Assembly: GCA_028285105.1 (NCBI GenBank)
Contig: JANQQE010000024.1
Span: forward strand, 186,001-250,000
Source of the DNA: Alphaproteobacteria bacterium
GTDB lineage: Bacteria > Planctomycetota > Phycisphaerae > UBA1845
Reading direction: 5' to 3'
Length of the DNA: 64,000 nucleotides
The notes under the pieces: model-generated
Seen by the model: the letters and a program-made list of their open reading frames with translations, nothing else
Database searches by the model: none
Told to the model about the DNA's origin: nothing
Made by a program: the position numbers and the translations under genes
Shown here: positions 25,941-34,161 of the stretch, piece after piece
Layout of the letters: each line of letters starts with the position of its first letter
How positions within the stretch are numbered: the first letter of the stretch is position 1

Positions 25941-28877
25941 ATGGTCAACCCAAGTGCGCAGAATACGGGAGGCGGTTCACCAACTTCCGAAACCGGCAGG
26001 ATTCAGTGTCACGTCGTGCCCAACACGCACTGGGATCGCGAGTGGAAATTTTCATTCGGACGACTGCAGTTCATGCTCGTCGAGATGATGGACTTGCTTG
26101 TCGATGTGCTGGCGAAAGCGCCTGAACTCAAGACGATTCATCTCGATTCGCAAACAGCCCCCCTGCTCGATTACCTGGATATGCGTCCACAACGCGAAGA
26201 AGAACTGCGCGCGTTCGTAGCAGATGGACGACTCGACGTTGGCCCATGGTACACCCTTCCAGACGAGTTCTGCGTGGGCGGGGAATCTCTCATTCGCAAT
26301 CTCTTGCTGGGGCATCGAATCGCTCGCCGGTTTGGCCGCGTGTGCAAGAGCGGTTATTCGCCGTTTTCCTGGGGGCAAATTTCGCAGATGCCTCAAATCT
26401 ACAATGGGTTTGGAATCGACGTCATGATGTTTTATCGCGGCGTCAACAATAAGGTCGCCCCTCGATCCGAATTCATCTGGTGCGGTCCCGACGGCACGTC
26501 GATCATCGCATCGCGATTGGCAAGGCGGCCTCGCTACAACGTCTGGTATGTGTTGCAGCGTCCGGCATACTGGGGCGCCAAGCTGGATGCACTCAACGAT
26601 TTTGAGTTGCCCTGGTCGTGTGGGCATGCCCCCTTCCGAATGATTGATCGCGATCATCAATCGCTCGAATACAAGCTGGCCCATCCGAAATATAACTACT
26701 ATCAGGACGTTATCGACGAGGCGTGTAAACAGGCCATTGAGGAGCAGGATGACGATTGGAGTACACCGCATCGGTTGTGGGCGAACGGTCACGATGCGTC
26801 GTCGCCCGACATGCGAGAGTCACAACTGATCGAAGATGCGAGCAAATCGCTATCGGATCATGCCGACGTATTCTTCAGCAGCATCGAGCAATTCCAGGAC
26901 GCAATACGTTCGCAACTGCAAGAAGGTTGGCCGGTGGTCACCGGTGAAATGCGACATCCCTTCACGAAAGGAAGTGCCAGTTCGCTGCTGGGTTGGATCA
27001 TCTCGGCACGCAGCTACTTGAAGCAGGACAATTTCTTAACCGAACGGGCGCTGACCCATCAAGCCGAGCCCACGGCCATCTTCGCGCACCTGCTGGGGGC
27101 GAATTTTCCTCGAGCGTTTATCGACCATGCGTATCAATTGCTCCTTCAGAATCACGCGCACGACTCTATAGGCGGGTGCGGACGCGATGTCGTTCACGAC
27201 GATATGCAATACCGATTCCGCCGAATTCGTGAAATAAGCGACTGCGTACTCGAACAATCGCTCATGGAAATTTCCGGTTCGATCGACACCTCGGGTTGGT
27301 CGGAGAACGATCTGGCAATCGTTGTTATGAATCTGACGCCTCGCTCACGCGGCGATGTGATCGAATTGGCGCTGGATATTCCAACCAACTGGCCTGATTT
27401 TGAATTGCTCGACGCTTCCGGCAAACCCGTCCGAACGCAGCTGCTCTCGAAGACGCCAGATTTTCAGGAATCGGTCTACAACCCGCACGATGTATCGACT
27501 TACTTGACGTCGCACCGTTGTCATCTGCTGGCGTTTGTCGATGATATCCCGCCAATGGGCTACAAAGCCATAGGCGTCCGCCGATCGAATGTTTCTCCAA
27601 AACAAGAACCTCCAGACATCTCCAAATCGCCCAACACGTTGGAGAATGAGTGGATAAATGTGCAGATCAATTCGAATGGAACGCTGCGTATTCTCGATAA
27701 ATCGACCGGACGGGTCGCGGATGGGCTGGCATACTTTAAGGACTCGGGGGCGGCTGGCAATCCTTGGCAACACCAGGCTCCAAAACATGACCGCACGTTC
27801 ACAACACTCGACGCAACGCCAACCATGTCGACGCTGCGCAACGGCCCGCTGGAAGCCAGTATCGAAGTGCAATTCGAATGGGCATTGCCAGGTTCGCTAA
27901 CCGAAGACGGACAATCGAGATCTAAAAAGATGCATTCGTTTCAGTTGACTTCGGTTGTCACGCTGCGGCGCGGTCAGCCGTGGGTCGAGATCGAAACGAC
28001 GTTTGAAAACACGGTGAAGGACCATTATCTGCGCGTTTGCTTTCCGACCGGGGTGCAGACTGACCGGGTCCAAGTACAGAGTTCCTTTGATGTGGTGGAG
28101 CGCAGCATCGCATTGCCCCAAGCAGACCCAGGCGACGAACCGCACCAACCCGAGCAGCCCATGGATTCCTTTGTAGATGTGTCCGACGGGAATGCCGGGT
28201 TGGCGATACTTAATGAAGGCTTGAAGGCATATGAAGCGTGTGACGACGAAGAGCGCACCGTCAATCTGACGCTTCTTCGCGCACTTGCGATGCGGTTCTT
28301 TGTTCCGGAAAAACAAGATCATCCGGGCTTGGCTGACGGAAGCCAATGTCCTGGACCGCAGCGGTTTCGATATGCCATCCTGCCACACGAAGGCAACTGG
28401 GAACAGGGCAACGTTTGGCAAACTGCCGATCGATTTAATTCGCCGCTAATCGCCGGACAGATCGGAATCACCAATCATGGCCGCGAACCAAAAAGCAAAT
28501 CCTTCCTTGAGGTGCAACCGGATTCTTGTTGTTGGAGTGCCCTCAAACAGAGCGAAAGCGGCGATGGATTCGTTCTGCGATTGTTCAACCCAACCGCAGA
28601 ATCGCTCGATGCGTCCGTTCGCTTTAATGAAGGACACGCCCCCGCCGTGTCGAATGAATCGCCAACCGAGAGGACCGCGAACGAATTTCAACTTCCCAAA
28701 AGCCAGCGCGTGCCTTGGGACAGCGTGCGCGAAGTGACGCTCGAGGAGCTACCGATTCGCGATCTCTCGCAAGACAAAGACGGATGGGTTCGATTCGCTC
28801 TACCGTCGCGCAAGATTTTCACGATCGAGCTACGTGCTTCAAACCGCGATAACCGGCAAGGTGAATCGAACGCATGA
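25941..28877 (+). CDS. GH38 alpha-mannosidase-like protein with substituted nucleophile position
   Basis: 978 residues, no signal peptide. The N-terminal GH38 signature NTHWDREWKF gives the zinc ligands His30 and Asp32. The late zinc ligand region is NHAHDSIGG (His405/His407). The C-terminal ~500 residues are the GH38 beta-sandwich domains (VSTYLTSHRCHLLAFVDD; GQPWVEIETTFENTV). In GH38 the nucleophile, also a zinc ligand, is an Asp in a motif such as GYxPDSFGQ. Here the aligned segment is GYSPFSWGQISQMPQI (residues 138-153), with Phe142 in place of that Asp. So the fold is clear but the usual mechanism is doubtful. It follows the regulator by 56 bp and overlaps the transporter by ATGA. Confidence 0.85.
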   Translation: MVNPSAQNTGGGSPTSETGRIQCHVVPNTHWDREWKFSFGRLQFMLVEMMDLLVDVLAKAPELKTIHLDSQTAPLLDYLDMRPQREEELRAFVADGRLDVGPWYTLPDEFCVGGESLIRNLLLGHRIARRFGRVCKSGYSPFSWGQISQMPQIYNGFGIDVMMFYRGVNNKVAPRSEFIWCGPDGTSIIASRLARRPRYNVWYVLQRPAYWGAKLDALNDFELPWSCGHAPFRMIDRDHQSLEYKLAHPKYNYYQDVIDEACKQAIEEQDDDWSTPHRLWANGHDASSPDMRESQLIEDASKSLSDHADVFFSSIEQFQDAIRSQLQEGWPVVTGEMRHPFTKGSASSLLGWIISARSYLKQDNFLTERALTHQAEPTAIFAHLLGANFPRAFIDHAYQLLLQNHAHDSIGGCGRDVVHDDMQYRFRRIREISDCVLEQSLMEISGSIDTSGWSENDLAIVVMNLTPRSRGDVIELALDIPTNWPDFELLDASGKPVRTQLLSKTPDFQESVYNPHDVSTYLTSHRCHLLAFVDDIPPMGYKAIGVRRSNVSPKQEPPDISKSPNTLENEWINVQINSNGTLRILDKSTGRVADGLAYFKDSGAAGNPWQHQAPKHDRTFTTLDATPTMSTLRNGPLEASIEVQFEWALPGSLTEDGQSRSKKMHSFQLTSVVTLRRGQPWVEIETTFENTVKDHYLRVCFPTGVQTDRVQVQSSFDVVERSIALPQADPGDEPHQPEQPMDSFVDVSDGNAGLAILNEGLKAYEACDDEERTVNLTLLRALAMRFFVPEKQDHPGLADGSQCPGPQRFRYAILPHEGNWEQGNVWQTADRFNSPLIAGQIGITNHGREPKSKSFLEVQPDSCCWSALKQSESGDGFVLRLFNPTAESLDASVRFNEGHAPAVSNESPTERTANEFQLPKSQRVPWDSVREVTLEELPIRDLSQDKDGWVRFALPSRKIFTIELRASNRDNRQGESNA

Positions 28878-30799
28878 ACCTACACCTTGCAGACTGGTCG
28901 GTCGTGGTCGGGTTGTTGCTCGTGGTCGTGGTTATGGCGATTCGCACCAAAAAGCACACCCGATCGGTCGCTGATTTTCTAGCCGCCGGGCGCTCGGCGG
29001 GTCGGTACGTCATCACCGTTTCCGAAGGGGCGGCTGCCCTCGGCGCGATTACCGTGGTCGCCACCTACGAGAAATTCTACCAAGCCGGTTTTAGCGCCCA
29101 ATGGTGGGACATTCCCAATCTGTCGACCGGTTTCGTGATCGCCTTGACGGGTTGGGTGATCTACCGCTTTCGGCAAACCCGCGCCATGACAATGGCGCAG
29201 TTTTTTGAAATGCGTTACAGTCGAAATTTTCGGATATTCGCCGGGATTCTCGCCTTCGTCGCCGGCTTGGTGAACTTCGGAATTTTCCCGGCGGTCGGAG
29301 CGAGGTTTTTCATTTACTTCTGCGGATTGCCACAATCGTTCGATGTATTCGGTTACGGCATCTCAACGTTTGTCACAGTGATGGTGGCGCTCATCGGCAT
29401 TTCGCTGGTCTTTACGTTTGTTGGCGGGCAGATCGCCGTCATTGTGACCGACTTTATTCAGGGCATGTTCTGCCTTGCCGCGTTTCTGGTAATTTTCGTG
29501 GTTCTTGCCCGGCAGTTCAGTTGGACGCAGATTTCCGAAGCGCTTGCCATGGCACCTCCAGATGCGTCGCTCATCAACCCCACGCGGATGAGCAAGATCG
29601 ACGGGTTCGATACGTATTTCTTCTTGATCGCCATCTTCGGTGCGTTCTACATGACGATGGCCTGGCAAGGTACGTCGGGATACAACAGTTCGGCGCGCAC
29701 CCCGCATGAAGCCCGGATGGCCAAGGTGCTTGGCAAGTGGCGGGAGATCGTACAGGGCATGTTGATTCTGTTCATGCCCATCTGTGCCTACACGTTCCTT
29801 CATCATCCCGATTTTGCAGAACGAGCCGCTGCCGCACAGCAGGTCATTTCAGGTATCGATTCGGAGCAAATTCAAAAGCAAATGACCGTCCCGATCACGC
29901 TCAGCGCCATTCTGCCCAAGGGCGTGATGGGCGTCCTGTGCGCGGTCATGCTCGCCGCGTTCATCAGCACGCACGACACCTACCTGCATTCATGGGGAAG
30001 CATCTTTATTCAAGATGTTGTCATTCCGTTTCGCAAGAAACCCTTCACACCGGCTCAGCACTTGCGGATGTTACGCTATTCCACCTGCCTGGTCGCGGTA
30101 TTCATCTTCTTCTTCAGCCTGCTGTTCAAACAAACCGAATACATCTTGATGTTCTTCGCCATTACAGGCGCGATTTACTTGGGTGGCGCAGGATCGGTCA
30201 TCGTTGGCGGCTTGTACTGGAAACGCGGAACGACAAAGGCTGCATGGTGTTCCATGACAATCGGATCGCTGCTGGCCGTCGCTGGCATTTATGCGAGACA
30301 AAAATTTCCCGATTTTCCACTCGATGGACAGCGAGCATTTTTCTTAGCAATGGTTGCTGCGATCGTCGTATACATTGTGGTGTCACTACTTGACCCTCGT
30401 CCGGGGGTGGATCTTGACAAAATCCTGCGGCGCGGTCGATTCGCCGTCTCCTCCGATCATGACAAGCATTCGCCCGCAAAGGGGCTTAGGGCATTGGCGA
30501 TGACCAGCGAGTTCAGTCGGGCGGATAAGTTCGTATACATTTCGTTCATTTCCTGGATCGCAGGATGGCTCACGGTGTTCTTGATCGGTACGCTCTATTT
30601 CTGGAACCGCGAAGTTCCGAACGAAAGCTGGCTTTGGTTTTGGAAGTACTATCTTTACCTCGCTTTTGTCATGGGATCGATCACCGTCGTCTGGTTTGCC
30701 ATCGGCGGTTTGCGCGACCTTCGGGCCATGTTTCACACGCTCGCGACAGCCCAGCGCGACGACAGCGATGACGGTTCGGTAGATTCCTTGAGGGACTAA
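28874..30799 (+). CDS. Sodium:solute symporter family (SSS) transporter
   Basis: 641 residues with about 13 hydrophobic helices spread over the whole length. N-terminal SSS features: DWSVVVGLLLVVVVMAIRTKK, then SVADFLAAGRSAGRYVITVSEGAAALGAIT. Later helices include MTMAQFFEMRYSRNFRIFAGI and TDFIQGMFCLAAFLVIFVVLA. Known for the family: Na+-driven uptake of sugars, sialic acid, amino acids or other organic solutes across the inner membrane. The ATGA overlap with the GH38 gene and a 3-bp gap to the CBM9-like gene show it is in one operon, so import of the released sugar is likely (inference). Confidence 0.93.
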   Translation: MNLHLADWSVVVGLLLVVVVMAIRTKKHTRSVADFLAAGRSAGRYVITVSEGAAALGAITVVATYEKFYQAGFSAQWWDIPNLSTGFVIALTGWVIYRFRQTRAMTMAQFFEMRYSRNFRIFAGILAFVAGLVNFGIFPAVGARFFIYFCGLPQSFDVFGYGISTFVTVMVALIGISLVFTFVGGQIAVIVTDFIQGMFCLAAFLVIFVVLARQFSWTQISEALAMAPPDASLINPTRMSKIDGFDTYFFLIAIFGAFYMTMAWQGTSGYNSSARTPHEARMAKVLGKWREIVQGMLILFMPICAYTFLHHPDFAERAAAAQQVISGIDSEQIQKQMTVPITLSAILPKGVMGVLCAVMLAAFISTHDTYLHSWGSIFIQDVVIPFRKKPFTPAQHLRMLRYSTCLVAVFIFFFSLLFKQTEYILMFFAITGAIYLGGAGSVIVGGLYWKRGTTKAAWCSMTIGSLLAVAGIYARQKFPDFPLDGQRAFFLAMVAAIVVYIVVSLLDPRPGVDLDKILRRGRFAVSSDHDKHSPAKGLRALAMTSEFSRADKFVYISFISWIAGWLTVFLIGTLYFWNREVPNESWLWFWKYYLYLAFVMGSITVVWFAIGGLRDLRAMFHTLATAQRDDSDDGSVDSLRD

Positions 30800-30802
30800 G
30801 CG

Positions 30803-31558
30803 ATGAGACAGTTGCTGCTGTATGTTGTACCTGCCCTTTTCGCGTTTTCTTCGTTGGGATGCGCCAGCAGAATCGTCTGCTATTTACCTGCATCTCGACC
30901 GGTCGCAAGACTCGCCGAGTCACCCGTCGTCATTGACGGAGAGCTTGATGAACCCGTATGGCAACACGCCGTTCGCGCGGGATTGGGACTTTCAAAGGAA
31001 GACTTTGCCGCGAATCCCTTAGATATTGAGCGGGGATGGATCATGTTGGCCTACGACGACGACAATCTTTACCTCGCAGCCACCCTCGTCGATTCGGATG
31101 TTGTGGCAGAAGGTGACCGCGATCAGATGTCCCACTGGCAGAAGGGAGACGTCCTGGAATGGTTTCTCAAACCGGCTGACAAAACCTGGTACTGGGAGCT
31201 TTACGCCACGCCGCATAGTCGCAAATCCAGCTACTGGTTCCCCGGGCGCGGACGTCTGGGGCTTCCCAGTTGTTTGGATTACAAGTGCGGTTTGAAGGTC
31301 GCGTCTAAAGTCAACGGTACGTTGAATCAATGGGAAGATCGTGACGAGGGATGGACAACAGAGATGGCCATCCCCTGGAGCGACCTGTCGCAACGTGGCG
31401 AAAAAGTCGGCCCGGGATCGAAGTGGTTGTTCCTTGTCGGTCGGTACAACTACTCCCGATACCTCGAAGGCACTGAACTGTCGATGCACCCGAGACTGTC
31501 AAAGACAAACTTCCACCTGGTCAACGAGTATGCGACACTTCAATTCGACGCGGAATAG
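30803..31558 (+). CDS. Lipoprotein with CBM9-like carbohydrate-binding domain
   Basis: 251 residues. Lipoprotein signal peptide with lipobox FSSLGC (Cys about residue 20). From residue ~40 the sequence follows the CBM9-like/DOMON-type fold: VVIDGELDEPVWQHA, then IMLAYDDDNLYLAATLVDSDV, DVLEWFLKPAD and WTTEMAIPWSDL. Known: this domain binds sugars or accompanies glycoside hydrolases. Membrane anchoring and location 3 bp after the transporter suggest glycan capture at the cell envelope (inference). Confidence 0.85.
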   Translation: MRQLLLYVVPALFAFSSLGCASRIVCYLPASRPVARLAESPVVIDGELDEPVWQHAVRAGLGLSKEDFAANPLDIERGWIMLAYDDDNLYLAATLVDSDVVAEGDRDQMSHWQKGDVLEWFLKPADKTWYWELYATPHSRKSSYWFPGRGRLGLPSCLDYKCGLKVASKVNGTLNQWEDRDEGWTTEMAIPWSDLSQRGEKVGPGSKWLFLVGRYNYSRYLEGTELSMHPRLSKTNFHLVNEYATLQFDAE

Positions 31559-31588
31559 CGACGCACATCAATCGATTTGGAACGACAT

Positions 31589-33061
31589 GTGAGCAGGTTG
31601 CCAGTGCCAAATTCTGACACAGTTGATTCCACCCATGAATCCCGAATTGCGCCCACGCGGGCAGAGGGTCTCGACGCACTGCGCGGCATGGCCATTCTTG
31701 CGATGGCTTTGTCGGGGTTGGTCCCGCAGGGTGTGCTACCGAAATGGATGTACCACGCGCAGGTTCCGCCACCCGATCACGTTTTCAATCCGTCGATTCC
31801 CGGGCTGACGTGGGTCGATCTTGTATTCCCATTCTTTCTCTTCTCGATGGGCGTTTCGATTCCTTTGGCCCTGAGTCGAAGAATTGAAAAAGGTGCCGGT
31901 GCGCTCGAACTCGCTGTTCATGTCGTTAAACGCGGCGTTTTGTTGACCTTCTTCGGCGTTTACATTCAGCATATCAAACCCTATGAACTGAGCCCCACAC
32001 CGAACACGGCGACCTGGCTGACAGCGATGCTTGGGTTCGGATTGTTGTTTCCGATTTTCCTGCGACTTCCTTCGCGAATTTCCGGTTCGCGGCAGATGAC
32101 GATACGCGCCGTGGGTTGGATATTGATCGCCGTTTTTCTGGTATGGCTCAAGTATCCTGACCATGAGCATCCGGGATTTTGGATGGGCCGGCGCGACATC
32201 ATCATCGTGGTACTCGCCAACGTGTCGATATCTGGTTCGATTGTCTGGCTGCTGACGCGCCGCGCGCTTGAGTTTCGTTTGATGGTGATGCTGGGTCTGA
32301 TCGCAATACGTCTCGCCCACGATTCTGGCGGTTGGGTTCAAAGCGCCTGGAACTGGAGTCCCATACCATCGCTCTATACACTCTACTTTCACCAGTATCT
32401 TCTTGTCGTGCTACCGGGCACGATCGTTGGCGACCTGATGGTGCAGCGATTGCAGGCAACGTCCAAATCGCCCACGATGAGCGGTGCATGGTCGGGTTTG
32501 AAGGCACAAAGTGTTGCCCTGATCTGCATGGGTCTGACCTGCTTCGTGTGCATGGGCTTGCAGATTCGCTGGTTGCCGCACACAAGTTTTATTGCAACCG
32601 CTTTATCCGTATTGGCGGTTGTCGTCTGGGGACGAGGAGGTTCAGCATCGTCGTGCTTCGCCCGCACGGTTTTTGGTTGGGCGACAGCCTGGTTGATTGT
32701 CGGTTTGCTTTTTGAGCCATTCGAAGGGGGCATCAAGAAAGACCATCCGACCGTCAGCTACTACTTCGTCACCGTGGGACTGGGAATGTACATGCTGGTG
32801 GCACTGAACATATTCATCGAACAATGCGATTTGCGGACGATCTTTGCCTTGCCGATCGGCAACGGTCAAAACCCGCTCCTTGCATACGCCGCTATTTCCA
32901 ACCTGCTCGCTCCTGCACTGGCGCTGAGTGGATTGGGGGCAGTCATGGCCAGTGTTTTTGGATCGCCCTGGGCAGGGTTTTTCAGTGCCGTCCTCAAGAC
33001 GCTGCTGCTCGGCTTGGCGGTGATGCTGTTAACGCGAAAGCGTTTGATCTGGCGCGCATGA
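31589..33061 (+). CDS. DUF5009 / HgsNAT-like membrane acyltransferase-family protein
   Basis: About 490 residues with roughly 10-12 membrane helices. An in-frame TTG exists at 31577, but the GTG at 31589 has GGA 7 nt upstream and is preferred. Family features: RAEGLDALRGMAILAMALSG, then WVDLVFPFFLFSMGVSIPLAL near residue 75, and PLLAYAAISNLLAPALA near the C-terminus. DUF5009 proteins are relatives of lysosomal heparan-alpha-glucosaminide N-acetyltransferase. Known for that enzyme: transmembrane transfer of acetyl to terminal glucosamine. A similar role here is an inference from family and context. It overlaps the HAD gene by ATGA. Confidence 0.85.
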   Translation: MSRLPVPNSDTVDSTHESRIAPTRAEGLDALRGMAILAMALSGLVPQGVLPKWMYHAQVPPPDHVFNPSIPGLTWVDLVFPFFLFSMGVSIPLALSRRIEKGAGALELAVHVVKRGVLLTFFGVYIQHIKPYELSPTPNTATWLTAMLGFGLLFPIFLRLPSRISGSRQMTIRAVGWILIAVFLVWLKYPDHEHPGFWMGRRDIIIVVLANVSISGSIVWLLTRRALEFRLMVMLGLIAIRLAHDSGGWVQSAWNWSPIPSLYTLYFHQYLLVVLPGTIVGDLMVQRLQATSKSPTMSGAWSGLKAQSVALICMGLTCFVCMGLQIRWLPHTSFIATALSVLAVVVWGRGGSASSCFARTVFGWATAWLIVGLLFEPFEGGIKKDHPTVSYYFVTVGLGMYMLVALNIFIEQCDLRTIFALPIGNGQNPLLAYAAISNLLAPALALSGLGAVMASVFGSPWAGFFSAVLKTLLLGLAVMLLTRKRLIWRA

Positions 33062-34107
33062 ATGCGCTGCGATTTGCGACGTCCGAAGCCAATGAAGCTG
33101 AATTTAGGGGAGTCAAAACAGTGACACGTGTTGTCAAACTACCACAACTCGGCTCGGTTTCTGAAGACTCGGGGGTTGTGTTTCTTGAAGCATGCAGCGA
33201 CGACGCTCATCGCGTGGGTTCGAATGGTGTCGTGTCAATCGTTGCGACGGGCGATCGAAAAGTAGAATTCATCGCGTTTGAATCGCGCACACTCGCTTAC
33301 GTTCGTTCTTCGCTTGGGTACCCTGCGTATTACCCTGTGCATTCAGTCAGTCTGCAAAAACCGATTCGTGCAATCCTCATGGACCTGGATGGAACCACCG
33401 TTCGAAGCGAGCCATTCTGGGTGTGGATCATTCAGTCGTGCGTAGCGAGCCTGCTGGGCGATGCGAGTTTTGAACTGTCGGAAGAGGACGCGCCGTTTGT
33501 TGCCGGCCACAGCGTCTCAGAGCACTTGCAGTATGCGATCGACAAATACTGTCCGGACAAGACGCTCGAAGAAGCAAGACGATTCTACTTCGAGCATACC
33601 CGCAGGGAGTTGGAGGCAATCGTCCAAGGCGCGGGCCGGCAGGATGCGTTTGTGCCAGCCCCCGGAGTCAAAGAATTCTTGTTGCAACTGAAAGCCCGCA
33701 ACATCAAGATTGGTTTGGTGACGTCGGGCCTTTACGAGAAAGCCTGGCCGGCAATCGTTTCCGCATTTCGGTCGATGGATCTTGGCGCGCCAGCCGACTT
33801 TTATGACGCCATTATCACTGCCGGCTTCCCGCTTGGAAAAGGCAATGCCGGAACACTTGGCGAATTATCTCCAAAGCCTCATCCGTGGCTGTACGCGGAA
33901 ACCTGTTGCGTCGGCTTGAATATCGATTTCAAAGATCGGAATTCAGTACTGGCCATCGAAGACAGCGGCGCGGGGGTGTGTTCCGCGCGAATCGCAGGTT
34001 TTCCAACAGTGGGCATCGCTGGTGGAAACATCATTGCAAGCGGAACGAAAGATTTTTGTACGTTCTACAAGCAATCTTTCGCCGATTTGCTTGAACTTAT
34101 CGCCTGA
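33058..34107 (+). CDS. HAD-superfamily phosphatase/phosphomutase with N-terminal extension
   Basis: About 349 residues from the ATG at 33058, which overlaps the upstream stop (ATGA). The HAD core starts near residue 102: motif I LMDLDGTTVRSEP, motif II LVTSG near residue 222, motif III Lys in SPKPHPWLY near 274, motif IV AIEDSGAGVCSA near 300. The arrangement with a helical cap resembles beta-phosphoglucomutase/GPH proteins. The first ~100 residues (MNALRFATSEANEAE... SLGYPAYYPVHSV) are an added alpha/beta segment not typical of HAD enzymes and not recognised. It is the last gene of the regulator-GH38-transporter operon, so it may handle an imported sugar phosphate (inference). Confidence 0.85.
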   Translation: MNALRFATSEANEAEFRGVKTVTRVVKLPQLGSVSEDSGVVFLEACSDDAHRVGSNGVVSIVATGDRKVEFIAFESRTLAYVRSSLGYPAYYPVHSVSLQKPIRAILMDLDGTTVRSEPFWVWIIQSCVASLLGDASFELSEEDAPFVAGHSVSEHLQYAIDKYCPDKTLEEARRFYFEHTRRELEAIVQGAGRQDAFVPAPGVKEFLLQLKARNIKIGLVTSGLYEKAWPAIVSAFRSMDLGAPADFYDAIITAGFPLGKGNAGTLGELSPKPHPWLYAETCCVGLNIDFKDRNSVLAIEDSGAGVCSARIAGFPTVGIAGGNIIASGTKDFCTFYKQSFADLLELIA

Positions 34108-34161
34108 CCAAGGCTTCCAAACACGGTTTCAAAATCACGATTCCCAGTAACTTTCATTTCA

